From Heliopora coerulea (lineage: Eukaryota > Cnidaria > Anthozoa > Scleralcyonacea > Helioporidae): DNA of 64,000 nucleotides. The notes beneath the pieces were generated by a model. The model saw nothing but the letters and a program-made list of their open reading frames with translations. It was not told the DNA's origin and made no database searches. Of the stretch, positions 35,501 through 46,945 are shown in pieces; the first letter of the stretch is position 1; each line of letters opens with the position of its first letter. The position numbers and the translations under genes were made by a program. Location of the stretch: NCBI GenBank assembly GCA_030142905.1, contig JASJOG010000066.1, forward strand, positions 1,364,001-1,428,000, read 5' to 3'.

Positions 35501-36257
35501 AGAGTAGAATAAAACCACAATTATTCACTGAAGTGGAGGAGAATACCTGCTTTAGCATATACTTCGCAAAACTGTTTTCACATATATTTTTTTGAAATTT
35601 TTATAATTTTATGGGACGTCGGCTAGTCACTCACTCATCATTTGTAAAAAATATATTTTGAAACACATCCTGATTGCATTTATCGGTAAAAAATAAAAGA
35701 AATACATATCTTTAAATACTTAATTGCGAAATTGTGTTGCTTTTATGATATTTTCTGGCACGGCGACTTCGTTTATTGAAAAAAAGTTTTCCTTCCGTAA
35801 TGTAAACATAACTGGACGCCATCTTGTTTTGCTCGGAGGTGAATGGTGCATGATATTCCGAGATAGAGGAACCAATTAGATTGCGTAAAAAACACTATCC
35901 ACCTGCGAGGTATATGCTAAGTAAATGTATTGCCTGTGACTTTTGATTTTTGCTTCTAGTGTCAATAAAAACAGCAGTAAAACATGCTCTGTTGCACAGT
36001 CCGGACTAAACGTGGAACATGGTTGGACAACATCAACAAAATTTGTTGGTCGAACAGTACATAACAATTATTCGGCGAAGAAGAAGTGATAGTAATCCCC
36101 TCGATTTAGTTTCGAGGATTATTTAACAATTATTAACCGAAGTGGAGGTAGATAGTGAATACACTATTCAGTGACACTGAGGTGAATGATTGTTTTAGCA
36201 TATATTTGGCATAATTGTTTTCTCACATCTCCCCTTCATCTTAAGTGACACTTAAGC

Positions 36258-37262
36258 TGAAGGGGAAGCTGCATGTGACGTGTGTGAGGAGTGCTATTAT
36301 TTATGCATAGGCGTAGAGTTTTGTTTTTCCCTAGGGGTGCTCAAAATCCTGGACCTTGTGTCTGAGTCGAAGATTAGGGACTAAAGACTTCTAATGACTA
36401 ATGAATCAGCTTAGGCACAATGATCTGGTCTAACCATTTTGTCATTCTTGTGTGAAAATATGACAACATGGCCGATCGTACGTTTGCAATACGTAAGTAC
36501 GTTAAGTTACGCCGGTTATCTCTTGGGCCTCCGATACACACTTCCAGAATAGTCGGCAAAAGCTAGCCTAATCTCGACAAGGAAAGTAAACAGACAAAAT
36601 ATGATACATTGAAATACGGGTGTTTCAAAATTCAAATCCTACGAAGAAATTCTTTATGAAAGCAGGAATATAGGTAATTAACGTTATTTAGACATGAAAT
36701 AGTGAAAAGAACATTTTGGCAAAACATAGCTCCCGAACAAGTAGGCTAAAGTTTTCTCCGGGACAGCTTAGCCCCCTCGACCGTTTTTCCGTGGGTACCC
36801 GACCCTCGGAGCCCCCCATACTCTACGCCTATGTGTATATGGAAGTGAAACGTGGGCCATGACGGCGGAACAGAGTGGGAGATTGGAACGTATGGAGATG
36901 AGGACGGTGAGATGGATGTGTGGTATATCGCTGAGGGATAGAGTGCCGAGTGCAGAGCTGAGGGAAAGAATGGGGATTGAGTCAGTGTCTGACTCCGTGA
37001 AATGGATTAGGTTAAGATGGTTGGGACATGTGCTGCGGAAGGATGATGATGATCGGGTGAAAAATTATGTCGTTTGAGGTGGAAGGTAAGAGATGACGGG
37101 GAAGGCCGAGGATGACATGGAGCCAGAAGGGACATGAGAGAGTGCGGGTTGAAAAGGGAAGATGTGAAGGATAGGGAGAGGTGGAGGAGGCTGCTGTGTA
37201 GAATCGCCGGCCAACCCTTGCGTAAGCAGGGAAAACGGTCGTATAACGACTGTTGTTGTTGT
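36258..37262 (+). mobile_element. 3' remnant of a non-LTR retrotransposon, split by a later element
   Basis: The translation on both sides of an insertion gives the C-terminal region that follows reverse transcriptase in many LINEs: KLHVTCVRSAIIYG at 36265-36305, then SETWAMTAEQ, RTVRWMCGISLRDRV, RLRWLGHVLRKDD (36842-37074), and in another frame GLKREDVKDRERWRRLLC (37140-37200). It ends in a (TTG)n tail at 37250-37268. It lacks the endonuclease and catalytic RT and carries frameshifts, so it is a dead, 5'-truncated copy. Confidence 0.8.
36306..36833. mobile_element. hAT-like element (528 bp) inserted in the LINE remnant
   Basis: Exact 14-bp terminal inverted repeats, CATAGGCGTAGAGT and its complement, bound the element. 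The flanking octamers TATTTATG (36298-36305) and TGTATATG (36834-36841) match at 6 of 8 positions, suggesting a decayed 8-bp duplication. Removing it rejoins the LINE codons IIYG and SETWA, which confirms the insertion and its order. No transposase was seen. Confidence 0.8.
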
Positions 37263-37770
37263 TGTTGTTTTTATTCTAAGTTTTTAAAACAATTTTACGG
37301 TTCAATTCAAATGTCAACATTTTGAATACATCCTGAGTGTATTTATTGCTAAAAAGGAAAAGAAATACATACTGTGAATATTTTATTGCCAAATTTTTGT
37401 TGTTTTCATGCTATTATCTGGTATGATGGCTTTGTTTATTCAAAACAGTTTTCTTCCTTGATAATTGAAACAACGGGAAGCCATCTTGGTTTTATCGGAG
37501 GTGAATAGTGAAGGATATTCTGATTTTCGAGATAAGGGAACCACTGAATCAAATTTCTGTAAAACATTGAAAAAAAAATATATTAATCAACACTATTCAC
37601 AGACCCTGAGGCGAATAACGGTTTTGGCATAATTACACAGGTAATTATTTGAAAGAAACTAGTGAATGAGCTGTTTTAACAATGTCTCGGTAACATTTAC
37701 TTGGGCAGCCGCCATTTTGCTCCTGTGCCAACACTGTTATATTCACCTGTTGGTGAATATCGAGAATTAT

Positions 37771-38730
37771 GACGTAAGTTTCAGGTCAATCATCATACAG
37801 GATTTTTTATGATTACCTGTGCAATTACACTAATAGATGGCTGAAAGTTTGTAAGTTTGGTCAAACATTTTCTCCAAGTGGCTCAACGAATGTTGAAACG
37901 TGTGACCGCCTTTTTCAACATAACGGGCCTACAATATTGCCAGTGTTTTACAACTATGTTGGAAGACTTAGCCATACGTCAGCCGTAACATGGAAGATTT
38001 ATTTCTTCCTAGGCAGTAGCACGACTTTTGAAACTGACGTTACCTCATGTCTTTGGTAGCTTTACGGTTCTGAAGCCATGAGCTGTATAACGATAATTAC
38101 ACAAAAATCAAATTCTCAATGTTATCTGTCAATAAAACAAATTTTGAATGGCGCTCTTACAGCAAAATCACTTCAAAAATTCGAATCGATGTTTATCCTG
38201 ACTCCTGTTTCGACAACTATCACCTGCCATTGCCAAATCTCGGCCTTAAACCTTTATGGCTCTGACAGGATACGCGAGATAAACAGGCCCTCCCTACCCT
38301 ACCCACCCGTGGAACATTTTTCGCTCCACTGGCTTTGATCCAAATTGTGTAAACATTCTTTCTTTGATAAATCATTCGGATATGTTACGTTGGTCGCGGT
38401 GGCGTACTTAATGGCAATTGCCATTTCCTTTAGTTGCCTGAGTGGCTAACTTTGCTCTGACTGGTAGAAATTTTGAGAACTGGGGATAGAAGTCTGTTCG
38501 TTGTTAAGAAATTACATCGCCGGCGAGTATAGTGTGCTATCAGGCTTCGCAAATTCAAACATAACCAGTTCCTGTGTGGCACTTGGATATAGCAAACTTT
38601 AATTTTTTTCTGCTCGGTGTTAGAATCGTCGACATTCCTCAAGACGTAAAGGGATCTACTTTGGAAGTATCTCTGGAATTGCGTTCCGTGTGTTAAACAT
38701 TCTGTGCTAATTGAGAAATTCTTGTCGTTG
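37771..38730. other. upstream flank of the ankyrin gene, no other gene
   Basis: No supported gene. It contains the promoter and 5' UTR of the gene starting at 38748; no TATA box stands out. Confidence 0.4.
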
Positions 38731-38751
38731 ATGACTTGTTGTGGATCATGA
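38731..38751 (+). promoter_or_regulatory. six-codon upstream ORF overlapping the ankyrin start (ATGA)
   Basis: ATG ACT TGT TGT GGA TCA TGA: the stop TGA (38749-38751) overlaps the main ATG (38748-38750). Ribosomes that translate the upstream ORF would stop right at the main start, a layout suited to termination-reinitiation control. Whether the upstream ATG lies in the mature mRNA is inferred. Confidence 0.6.
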
Positions 38752-40370
38752 ATGCTGCCGTGTTTCATCAAGCTGTGGCCGATGGCGATGCTACTCGGGT
38801 GAAGTTTTTAATCAATATTGGACAACAAGCCCGAGTAAACCAGCCCAACAAACATGGCTACACCGCTTTACAACAAAGTTGTAAGGACGGCCGAATCGAA
38901 GTCGTTTATGTTTTGCTTAACCACGGAGCAAACATAAACTCCCGGGGTCGAAAAGGTCGAACTGCATTACATTTAGCTTCTGCTGGTGGCTACACTGATA
39001 TCGTCGAACTTCTGATCACTTCTTGTGCCGATCTGAGTGTGAAGGACAATGAAGGCAATTTGCCTGTGGACGTGGCAAAAACCGAACAAATCTCGAAGTT
39101 GCTATCGTCGGCAGAGGCTGAGAAAAAAGCCAAGAGTGTCGAAGCGAATAAAAAGTCTAATTCCGAAGAATGGAGTCAAACCTTTAAGAGTTTACCGGCT
39201 GGATCTCGTAATTCGATGGTGTCGAACTCATCATCCGACTCTGGCGTATTCACTGAAGATGTCACATGTAGTGGTCGAAAATCGGATTCAAGGTCATGTT
39301 CGAATACAAGTTCCAGAAACGGTGCAAGCCGTGGACGAACATGTGATAGTAAAGCGATGGGGGTTTTGAATGAGTGGGAAGAAGTGCAGGAGAGAAGTCG
39401 CTTCACTGCTCAAACGACCGTAAATCCTCAGGCAAAGCTACATCGAAGTATGTCCGCTAGATTGCCCTCTCGTCGAGGGAAGCGACTGAGCGAGCGTCGC
39501 AACTTTACTGAGGAACTATCTGCGTTAAATTTATCGCGTGTTACCTCACGAGAACCCCCGCAGGCAACGAGCCGACATTGCTTCGATTACGAGAGTGAGC
39601 TACGAGATTGTGATAGCAATGACCAAGGGTATACTTCCATCGATTCTCCAACCGATGATTTAGATGGCGCTGAAATACTTGGCGATAGCGGCTCGAAGCG
39701 TTCCCTGGCGCGGAAATATCTCTCAAATGAGACAAGATTACAGCCAAGAAACCACAGCAAAACTGTGGTGTGTTATGCGGGTGGAGACGAAGACTGGGAG
39801 GACGATGATGTGGTCGCAACAAGCCCGGCTTTTCGAGTAGCTCCTGAAAGGCTTTGGGAGGGGAGAAGAAAAGGGTTAGATGAGATGGATCTTTATCGCA
39901 GATCACTACCTAGGAACATGAGAAGCTCTCGAAGAAGGATCCTCGAGATTAGTCAAGTTTCACACGAGGAAGGTCGATATCTTGCAGAGTCTGACAGCAG
40001 TCACGAGCACTCGGGTAATAGCCGACAGTGTAACATTAGCCGAAGTCGAAGACCTCATAGTGCCAGAGAAAATCGAACAGTTCCATGTGCTTTTGACACC
40101 AATCAGGAGAGAGAATATGATTTGACAACGCGAAAGTCATCCGTTTGTTCAGACTCGGGAATCGGAAAATACTATCAAACGACTGAGGTCGATGCCTTAC
40201 ACTATCGCGGTCAGTATCACTTAAATTGTAACGAAACGGAAGACTGCCGTAACTGGCAAAACGTTTACCGTGATTCGTGTAATAATGTTCCTGGGTATGA
40301 AGCGACATTGAGGCGTTATAGCAACGAATGTGCAAAACGCCCTGCTTCGCGACAAGTCTCTCAAGTTTAA
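38748..40370 (+). CDS. ankyrin-repeat protein with long disordered Ser-rich tail, single exon
   Basis: The protein has 540 aa from the ATG at 38748; the in-frame TTG codons before it are not used as starts. Ankyrin repeats lie at about residues 3-33, 36-65 (GYTALQQSCKDGRIEVVYVL) and 69-98 (GRTALHLASAGGYTDIVELL), with a partial one at 102-120. The rest (120-540) is rich in Ser, Arg, Asp and Glu and predicted disordered. It contains two DSG motifs (SDSGVF at 163-168, SDSGIG at 468-473) of the type that, when phosphorylated, recruit beta-TrCP; that reading is speculative. Ankyrin repeats bind protein partners; the partner here is unknown. There are no introns. AATAAA at 41642-41647 is a plausible distant poly(A) signal. 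Confidence 0.85.
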   Translation: MNAAVFHQAVADGDATRVKFLINIGQQARVNQPNKHGYTALQQSCKDGRIEVVYVLLNHGANINSRGRKGRTALHLASAGGYTDIVELLITSCADLSVKDNEGNLPVDVAKTEQISKLLSSAEAEKKAKSVEANKKSNSEEWSQTFKSLPAGSRNSMVSNSSSDSGVFTEDVTCSGRKSDSRSCSNTSSRNGASRGRTCDSKAMGVLNEWEEVQERSRFTAQTTVNPQAKLHRSMSARLPSRRGKRLSERRNFTEELSALNLSRVTSREPPQATSRHCFDYESELRDCDSNDQGYTSIDSPTDDLDGAEILGDSGSKRSLARKYLSNETRLQPRNHSKTVVCYAGGDEDWEDDDVVATSPAFRVAPERLWEGRRKGLDEMDLYRRSLPRNMRSSRRRILEISQVSHEEGRYLAESDSSHEHSGNSRQCNISRSRRPHSARENRTVPCAFDTNQEREYDLTTRKSSVCSDSGIGKYYQTTEVDALHYRGQYHLNCNETEDCRNWQNVYRDSCNNVPGYEATLRRYSNECAKRPASRQVSQV

Positions 40371-43300
40371 ATAAGTTAATCCTGTTTGATAGAGATATTG
40401 ACAAATGAGAGTAACCGCTTCACGGTTCTTTTAATCTAAATTAGACGTTCGTTTAGCTCTCAACAAGACATACCTGTATAACTCGATAATTACTATGTAA
40501 GCAACAAACGACACGTACACTGGAATTTGGTGTGTAATATATACTCGAAAACATGCCATTCTAGCTGTTGTTATGTTAGGTGACGCCCCGACTTTTGTGA
40601 GACGTTTTCCTTCCTGATTCCCGGATTACAATTAAGTGTGAATTTTGCTGAAATGCAGTGACATTGTGAGCTATATTTAAAGTGTGGTAGATTCCTAAAG
40701 ATTTGACAACATTCCGCATACGCTTTACCCCTTAGTAAACGACGACAGCCATGCCTCCGATAATATTCACCTCAGATTAATATACATACATAACACAGAA
40801 CATAAACATGACAAAATTCGCCATATATGTCAAAATATGATATTGATGTCTTATGATACTGTATTTCGTGTAGTGTTCTCCACAGTTGGCGATTGGAAAC
40901 ATGCTACGTATTCTTCTTTTAAGAAAAACTACCCGTGTTACAGACCTGCCAAGTAGCGTGATATCATGAAGATTTCACTCAACATAGTTAATAGGAGCGT
41001 CGCAAGTCGTTAATTTATCAAATTTGTGGTATAAAATGCACGCCTTTGTGGTCTCCTGCGAACAAATTTGGTTACTGAATTCTATACTTATTGCAGAAGC
41101 AAACCTCAGCAACATATGTCTCGATGAGATATTTTTTGAATTAAATCGTAACTCTCTGATTTGTATGGTTTTATCAGTTCATTTTAAGCGAATTTAAAAT
41201 AAGAAGATTTGCACGTAGCCACAGGGATGGCTGCTGAACGATGACGGAAATTTCACTTAATATTGAATTTTAGTTTTTCCTTTAACATTAATGAAATTAA
41301 AATGGGGGAAACCCAACCGAGATTGAAAGGCGCCGGAATAATTCCTAATCTGAGGGTTGAATTTGACTCAGAGTGATCCAAGTAGGGTAAGAGTTACCAT
41401 GTAGCTCAATGCTTGCAGTTCGTAAATAGTACAGTTGGTGAATGGTTTGCACGTCGAGTCTTTTTATGTCTTGATTTTAGGCCCTGCCGTCTAGAAATGT
41501 AAATCAAGCATTAAAGACTGCATGAGTCAATTCGGACGACTTCGGCTTTCAATTCCTCATTGTTGATTTTTTCATTGTATCTATATAGGAATTCGGTCAA
41601 TATAAAGTTTTGTGGACAATACGTCTGTAGGGGGTTCTAAAATAAAGTACATGGCGCAATGAAGATTCAGAAGTTCTTTGATCGCTCTTCCTTGCCTTTT
41701 GTGATGTTCCCTTTGTTTATTGTCTGAAAAGGAAGATGTTCCTACCATAGCAGCTTCTTTTCAAGTAAATGACAACGAAAAATTCTTCTACGGCATATAG
41801 CCTGAAATATTTTCATGTTCATACGGGACAGTAGTAATTTGGCGTTAGAACAATTAATGGTTTAGTTAAGAACCTGGCTGAAAGTTCCTGTTATTTCTAT
41901 TGCGTTTTTATTGATCCTCTTTGTCTTAAGATCTGGTGTTCGTCTGCATGTGTAAATACCGTGACGAAGTGATGACTTCTCCAAAACAATATATCCATTG
42001 TAGTTAATAATCAGACATTGATTAAATGTTTTTTCCGTTGGTAGTGTGGCATGCCTTGTCTTTGGCTGCCTCCTCATTTCCTATTTTTTTTCTTTTTTTG
42101 TTCCATTCGCAAAATATTTTAATTTACTTATAGTTGGTCTTTGCCATGGGTGGCCGAATAATTCACTCGATAATTGATAGCTGTCAACCTGCACGCGGCG
42201 CTATAATTATCCCGGGATTAGACAGAGATTAGTATTTATGAAAAATTTAGGAGAACTGGAAAATCAACTCATTCATATTTTGCCTAATATGGGGAGATCT
42301 CTGCAGATTTTCGATTGCCTTGATGAAGCTTTTCCTCGGCAGCCTAAAAAATTCAGTGAATTTGTTCAAGGGAGGCCATGCAAGACCACCTACTAAGACA
42401 ACGCAAGAAAAGAGATAAGTACAATAAATATCTTCTCCATAGTCGTATACTTTTTACAGTAAAATGAGATTGAAATAGCCGGAGCGCGTTAATTTTATTT
42501 TTAAAAAATGACGGTTTTTCGGAGGAGGATTTTTTTAACTAATTTTCTTGTGAAGATCGTGAGACCTTGCATGGGATTGCTACAGGACTGTAGCTGAGCA
42601 AAGGAGTAAATGAACATCCATTACCTACCGTTAGGAAATTTTCATCACAAAAGCATTTCGGCCGGTTACTGATAAGCAACATGCACAAGAAACTGTTCTA
42701 GCAGACCTGAGTAAAAGGTTTATATCAGTGTTTGTAGCATGTGAAGTTGTGCATATATGTCATGCAACTTAACTATATTTTATCAAGCCATCTCCGTATT
42801 CACTTTCCAATTCTTTATATTTGGGTGATTTTGGGCGGTCGCTTTTTAATTCACAACGTAGTCATCTTGCACTATTGCTTTAAGGAAGTTTCTGTAATAT
42901 AACGAATGATTCAGCTGATATTTAACATAACCACATGTCACAGCTGTGGAGAGCTCACAGGTACTTCGAGTTAACAATTTTGCATGTAAACAATTTGGCT
43001 GTCCTACCAGGTCAGGTGTTACTCTGCCATGTGCAGTGTTCCTTAGAGGTCTTTGCTGCTAAATATACTCTGAAAATTAATCTAGTTGCTTTTTCTCAAC
43101 TGGTAATAACTGTAAATTCAAACTATTACGTTTGTTAGATGTTGGCTCTCTGAAGAATTGCTAATATTTGCCTATATAACTGGAAAAGAGGTTGCTACGT
43201 GAGTAATAGCTTCGAGTGTTTTATCTTCAATGAATATTGAAACGAACATCGCAAACCATACTTAAATTGGTTGTAAATATTTCATAAAAATAGAGAAACA

Positions 43301-43435
43301 CAAGCATGTATGCTGCTTAACTTCGATCTTGGACTTTCCAAAATTTGAATGATCAAAGTTTGGCTATTAATAGACATGCAAAGGGAATAATAAAGAGGCG
43401 ACTAATTTTCAATTAAAACATGAGAAGGAGGGACA
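40371..43435. other. ankyrin gene 3' UTR and intergenic DNA
   Basis: The first ~1.3 kb may be 3' UTR, ending near the AATAAA at 41642. After that I see no gene or defined element. Confidence 0.4.
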
Positions 43436-43622
43436 ATGAGATTTTCTGGCTACAATGAAACTCACAAAACAGATCAGTTAATCCTGCTCAATATTCACAA
43501 AATAACATTGAATGAACCTGAGTTTTGTAAGGAAATGTATTTTTCAGGAAATCTAACTATGTATACAAAAGTATTTCACCACGATAATGACTACAACCAC
43601 CAATTTATGCTAAATCAGTGGT
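43436..43622 (+). other. possible 5' exon of unknown gene
   Basis: An ATG-led frame of 61 codons runs into a strong donor (CAGTG|GTAAGTACTT), the stop falling inside the GTAAGT. The peptide has no recognised motif and no signal sequence. No following exon was identified, so this is a weak suggestion. Confidence 0.2.
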
Positions 43623-43839
43623 AAGTACTTCTAATATATTCTTCAAAAATTATTATTGCTCCTCGAATATCTTCTTTCATTAAGTATCTTCTTTCACACT
43701 GAGCAAATAAATATTAAACGATGAAAGATTGGACTATGTTAAATGAAATTGTGATGTTTAACAGCGAATCTTCGGCTGTGGGAAATCTATTAAGATCATC
43801 TTCATCGATGACGTGGCTCATGAATAATATATTTCCATA

Positions 43840-44210
43840 TCGCTAGATGCCTAGATGATATCATTTTGAAGAAATCAATGAAAGGTTGGGGTAAGTGTCG
43901 TTGCATTAAAATAGGGTACTACTTTTTACTCAATGTCTTCAAGCAAAACTTTAATGAAATTGATTATTAGAGAAAGTGGTCAGAGCTTTCCGCTTCGAGT
44001 AATGACTTAGAGTTTGTCAATTTGAAAAAGAAATTAAAACTCCAGCTATATATAGCAATGATAAAATAATGCCAGATGTCTGTAGAAAATTAAAAAACCA
44101 ATAATAATGTATTGTAAGAGTAAAAACAATCAGTATTGTGTGATAAGAATCATTTGAAATTAGCACGTAATAATTTTCATGAAGTACATGTCTGTTAATT
44201 TCAGCTGGGT
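43840..44210. repeat. diverged duplicate of 50600-50870
   Basis: Collinear similarity includes ACTCAATG-CTT-AAGCAAAA-CT, CCA-CTGGCTATAT versus CCAGCTATATA, GTGATAAGGTAATGCCA versus ATGATAAAATAATGCCA, CTGTA-AAATTAA and TATTGTGTAATA. Divergence is high. It could be an old tandem duplication or a shared repeat. Confidence 0.45.
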
Positions 44211-45640
44211 TTTTTTTTCTTTCTTCGCATGACTGTCATCTAAACAAAAAGTGGGCCAGCAGTTTTCTAGGTTGGTCGGTCGGGTGGCCAAAATTGTTGT
44301 TGGGAGACGGAGGTGAGGTACTAGAGGGTAGTTCAGGCAGATCTAGGAATTTGAAAGTGGGATGCTGCGAAGCAAATACGGTATGTATTTTCATTTACCC
44401 TTTGGAGAATTCTTTACACTTAACAGTTCAAAGGAAAATTTTTTTTCACGTTTTCAAAAGATAGCGATAGTCTTAAAGATTGCGTTTTTCTCCGAATAAA
44501 ACTTTTTTTTCTGTAAGTTTTCACCAAAGATGTGACTTGTCACTGAGAATTAATGACGAAACTTTCAAGATGAAATCCATACTTCAGTTGGTTGGTTGAA
44601 TGCCAGATAACAATCAAAATCCTGAAACACCCTTAATTTTTTTAAGAATAAAGGCATCCCTTGTTTATGTAACGAGACTGGTTGCCTTGAAAATATTCAA
44701 TTATTGACAAAGATATATTTTTGCTCTAGAAATACATGCAAAATACAGTAAAAAGCTTCAATTATCTATTAGATTGCGTAGTAAATAGTCGCATTTGGAG
44801 AGAGCTGATTTTGGGCCTGAGGATTCACAACAATTTTCTTTCCACACTGCCTCAAACGATTTCCTGCAACTCGTAAAAAAATTAAATATGCCATAGATGC
44901 GTTCACTTGGAAAGTGAATACTTCCTGAAAACAAATGTTTGTTCGGCTAACCATCTGAGAAAATTAAGGACTTGAAAAGAATAGTTTGAACACAGAGGTT
45001 TGATAACTAAGTGGAGTCAAAGACAAGAAAGGAAATTTCGTTTATTTACCGTAAAACGAAACAAATTTTGCTTTAAAAATACTTATTGCTATGATGAAAC
45101 TGTTATATATGCCCTTATGGAACTTGATGATGTGATGCGATTTTGCATTATCAAAGTGCTGAATATCAGTCGAAGGTCTATTATAGGACTTTGCCGAAAT
45201 ATTTGAAAGTCCACATGACATTCTAGAAGTGTTCAACACCCTCAAAAGGGTTATTTGAAGTTTCTTTGTTTGAAATTTTTGGCGTCCTCTAACAGGGGGT
45301 GTTCATTAGATTTTGCTAAAATAGTAAACGTCTGTTTGAGACTATTTTGGAATATTCAAATATTTGTATACGGAATTTGAAATATTTGAAACGTTCCACA
45401 TCTTTAAAGGTTGTTTTACTTTGCCCAAGTGCTCAACATTCACTGAAGGCTTTTTAAAATTTCTTTAAATGTTGAATATTTCGGTAAAGCCCAAAAGAAA
45501 CCTGAAGCGTTTCGTCAAAACCCGATCGATCTTCAGCGGGTGGTGAACACTTTTATAATATAAATTCACCTTGCAGCGATATCGAATATACAATAAGGTT
45601 TTATAGGCACCTGTATATAATTTACACGTGTATTATTCAT
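44211..45640. other. intergenic, no gene recognised
   Basis: A minus-strand frame at 44769-44954 contains possible acceptor AGs and a Cys-rich tail, but no partner exon was found. Nothing firm. Confidence 0.35.
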
Positions 45641-45649
45641 AAACCAAAC

Positions 45650-45805
45650 TCTAAGCCAAACCCTGTTCCTAACTCTAACCAAAACCCATAATTGTACCTC
45701 TAACCAAAACCCCTAATTCTACCTCTAAACATTAGCCTGATCGTAACTCTAACCCTAACCTTATGACTTACCCCAACTCTAACCATAACCGGCCTAACCT
45801 TCAAT
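45650..45805. repeat. degenerate telomere-like (CTAACC)n repeat
   Basis: Irregular units CTAACC, CTAACCAAAACC, CTAACCCTAACC and CCTCTAACC recur. The complement is TTAGGG/GGTTAG, the metazoan telomere motif. It is interstitial and degenerate. Confidence 0.75.
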
Positions 45806-45837
45806 AACATTCCAATCGAAAGCTACCATTCAGATTT

Positions 45838-45932
45838 TTGTTATTAAAATCTCATGTTCATTAAATCTCATGTTATTAAAATCTCATGTTCATTAAATCT
45901 CATGTCATCTCATTGTTCATTAAAATCTCATG
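45838..45932. repeat. ~20-bp tandem repeat (ATTAAAATCTCATGTTC)
   Basis: Five or so copies of ATTAAA(A)TCTCATGTT(C) lie head to tail, with one unit altered by a CATCTCATTG insertion. Confidence 0.9.
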
Positions 45933-46945
45933 CAGGCAAATTAACTTTATCCGTTTTGTTGCTTGCCCTGAACTCCTCTTAGTGATCGAACTTTTGTCGA
46001 TTGCCTTCAGTGTACATTAAATAACGAACCAAAAGTGTGAAGCAAAGCAAAATTGAATAGTAAGTCAAAAATTTTGATGCCATCTTTCCAGGTGCTAAAA
46101 TCGGGGTTTCGCTTTTTCTACCCTCGTCAAATACTTTTCACAGTTCACATCTTCAAAAAGCTGCCTTGTTTCTCCTGAAAGAAGTCTCAAGCTGGTCTAG
46201 TATTACCTGGAAGCTTAAGGATGCAAAGTTCCTTATCCTGTGTGCAGGGGTTACGAATAGTGAAAAAAAGTTTTACGTCGTAAGAATGAAGATAGCTACA
46301 TATGCATGTCCCTGGCATTGGCTACGTAAGGTTGGCAACAAATTGAGAAGAGAAACTATCTTGGAAAGCCGAAACATAATAAAAATAAAAACGCACAATT
46401 GTCCGGCAATCACAAGGTCAAGGCTGTTGAGCAGTACAAGACATTGAGGAAGGAAGAAAAATTAACACATGAATCTAAGGATCCTAACAACTAAAGGTCT
46501 TGAATTGGTTTATTTTTCCTAGTATTTAATTGAACCAAGCGACCAAAGTTGTCTTCTTTTCCTTTCATTTTAATTTAGGAACAAATGAGCGTTTCTGAGG
46601 TCCGTTATACCGTCTCTTGTACTTGTACTGTTATAGCTTGCAATGATTTGTAATAGATTAATATGCTATGCAATCAACAAGTGTGGCAAATAGTTGAACA
46701 GCCAAGGTATCTCGTATTTTAATATAATTTCGTTTAATTGTAGACCCCTGAGATTTTTTATGCTTTTCCTTGCTTCTTCTGTTTGATTTTTAATCCTGAA
46801 CATCAAATTATTGCAATATTACATTAGAAGAGCCTCTTGAAGACCAGAGTTTGTTTTTTAAACCAAACCTCTTTAAAGCAACATCGGATACCTCACACAC
46901 TGCCTCAGCTTGTCCAACTCTAAAGTCTCGACATTTATCGAGGTA
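45933..46945. other. intergenic, no gene recognised
   Basis: A 93-aa frame at 46166-46447 lacks any motif. Short matches to 51700-51760 (CCCCTGGCATCGGCAACGTA type) and ~52420 (GTACTGTTATA) extend the weak similarity between this region and 50.6-52.5 kb. Confidence 0.35.

Larger units (their letters stand above)
35510..37770. repeat. dispersed repeat tract with duplicated ~250-bp units
   Basis: A block at about 35640-35890 and one at about 37315-37570 share order and sequence: ACATCCTGA, AAAGAAATACATA, TTTTCTGGCA/TTATCTGGTA, GCCATCTTG-TTTT-TCGGAGGTGAAT, GATATTC and GGGAACCA or its variant. A second motif, (C)ACTGA-GTGAAT-TGTTTTAGCATATA, recurs near 35520, 36170 and 37610. A LINE remnant sits between the two blocks. 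This looks like an old repeat opened by later insertions. Confidence 0.7.

Noticed and set aside
39541..39906. 121-aa minus-strand frame
   Set aside because: Shadow of the ankyrin gene on the opposite strand.
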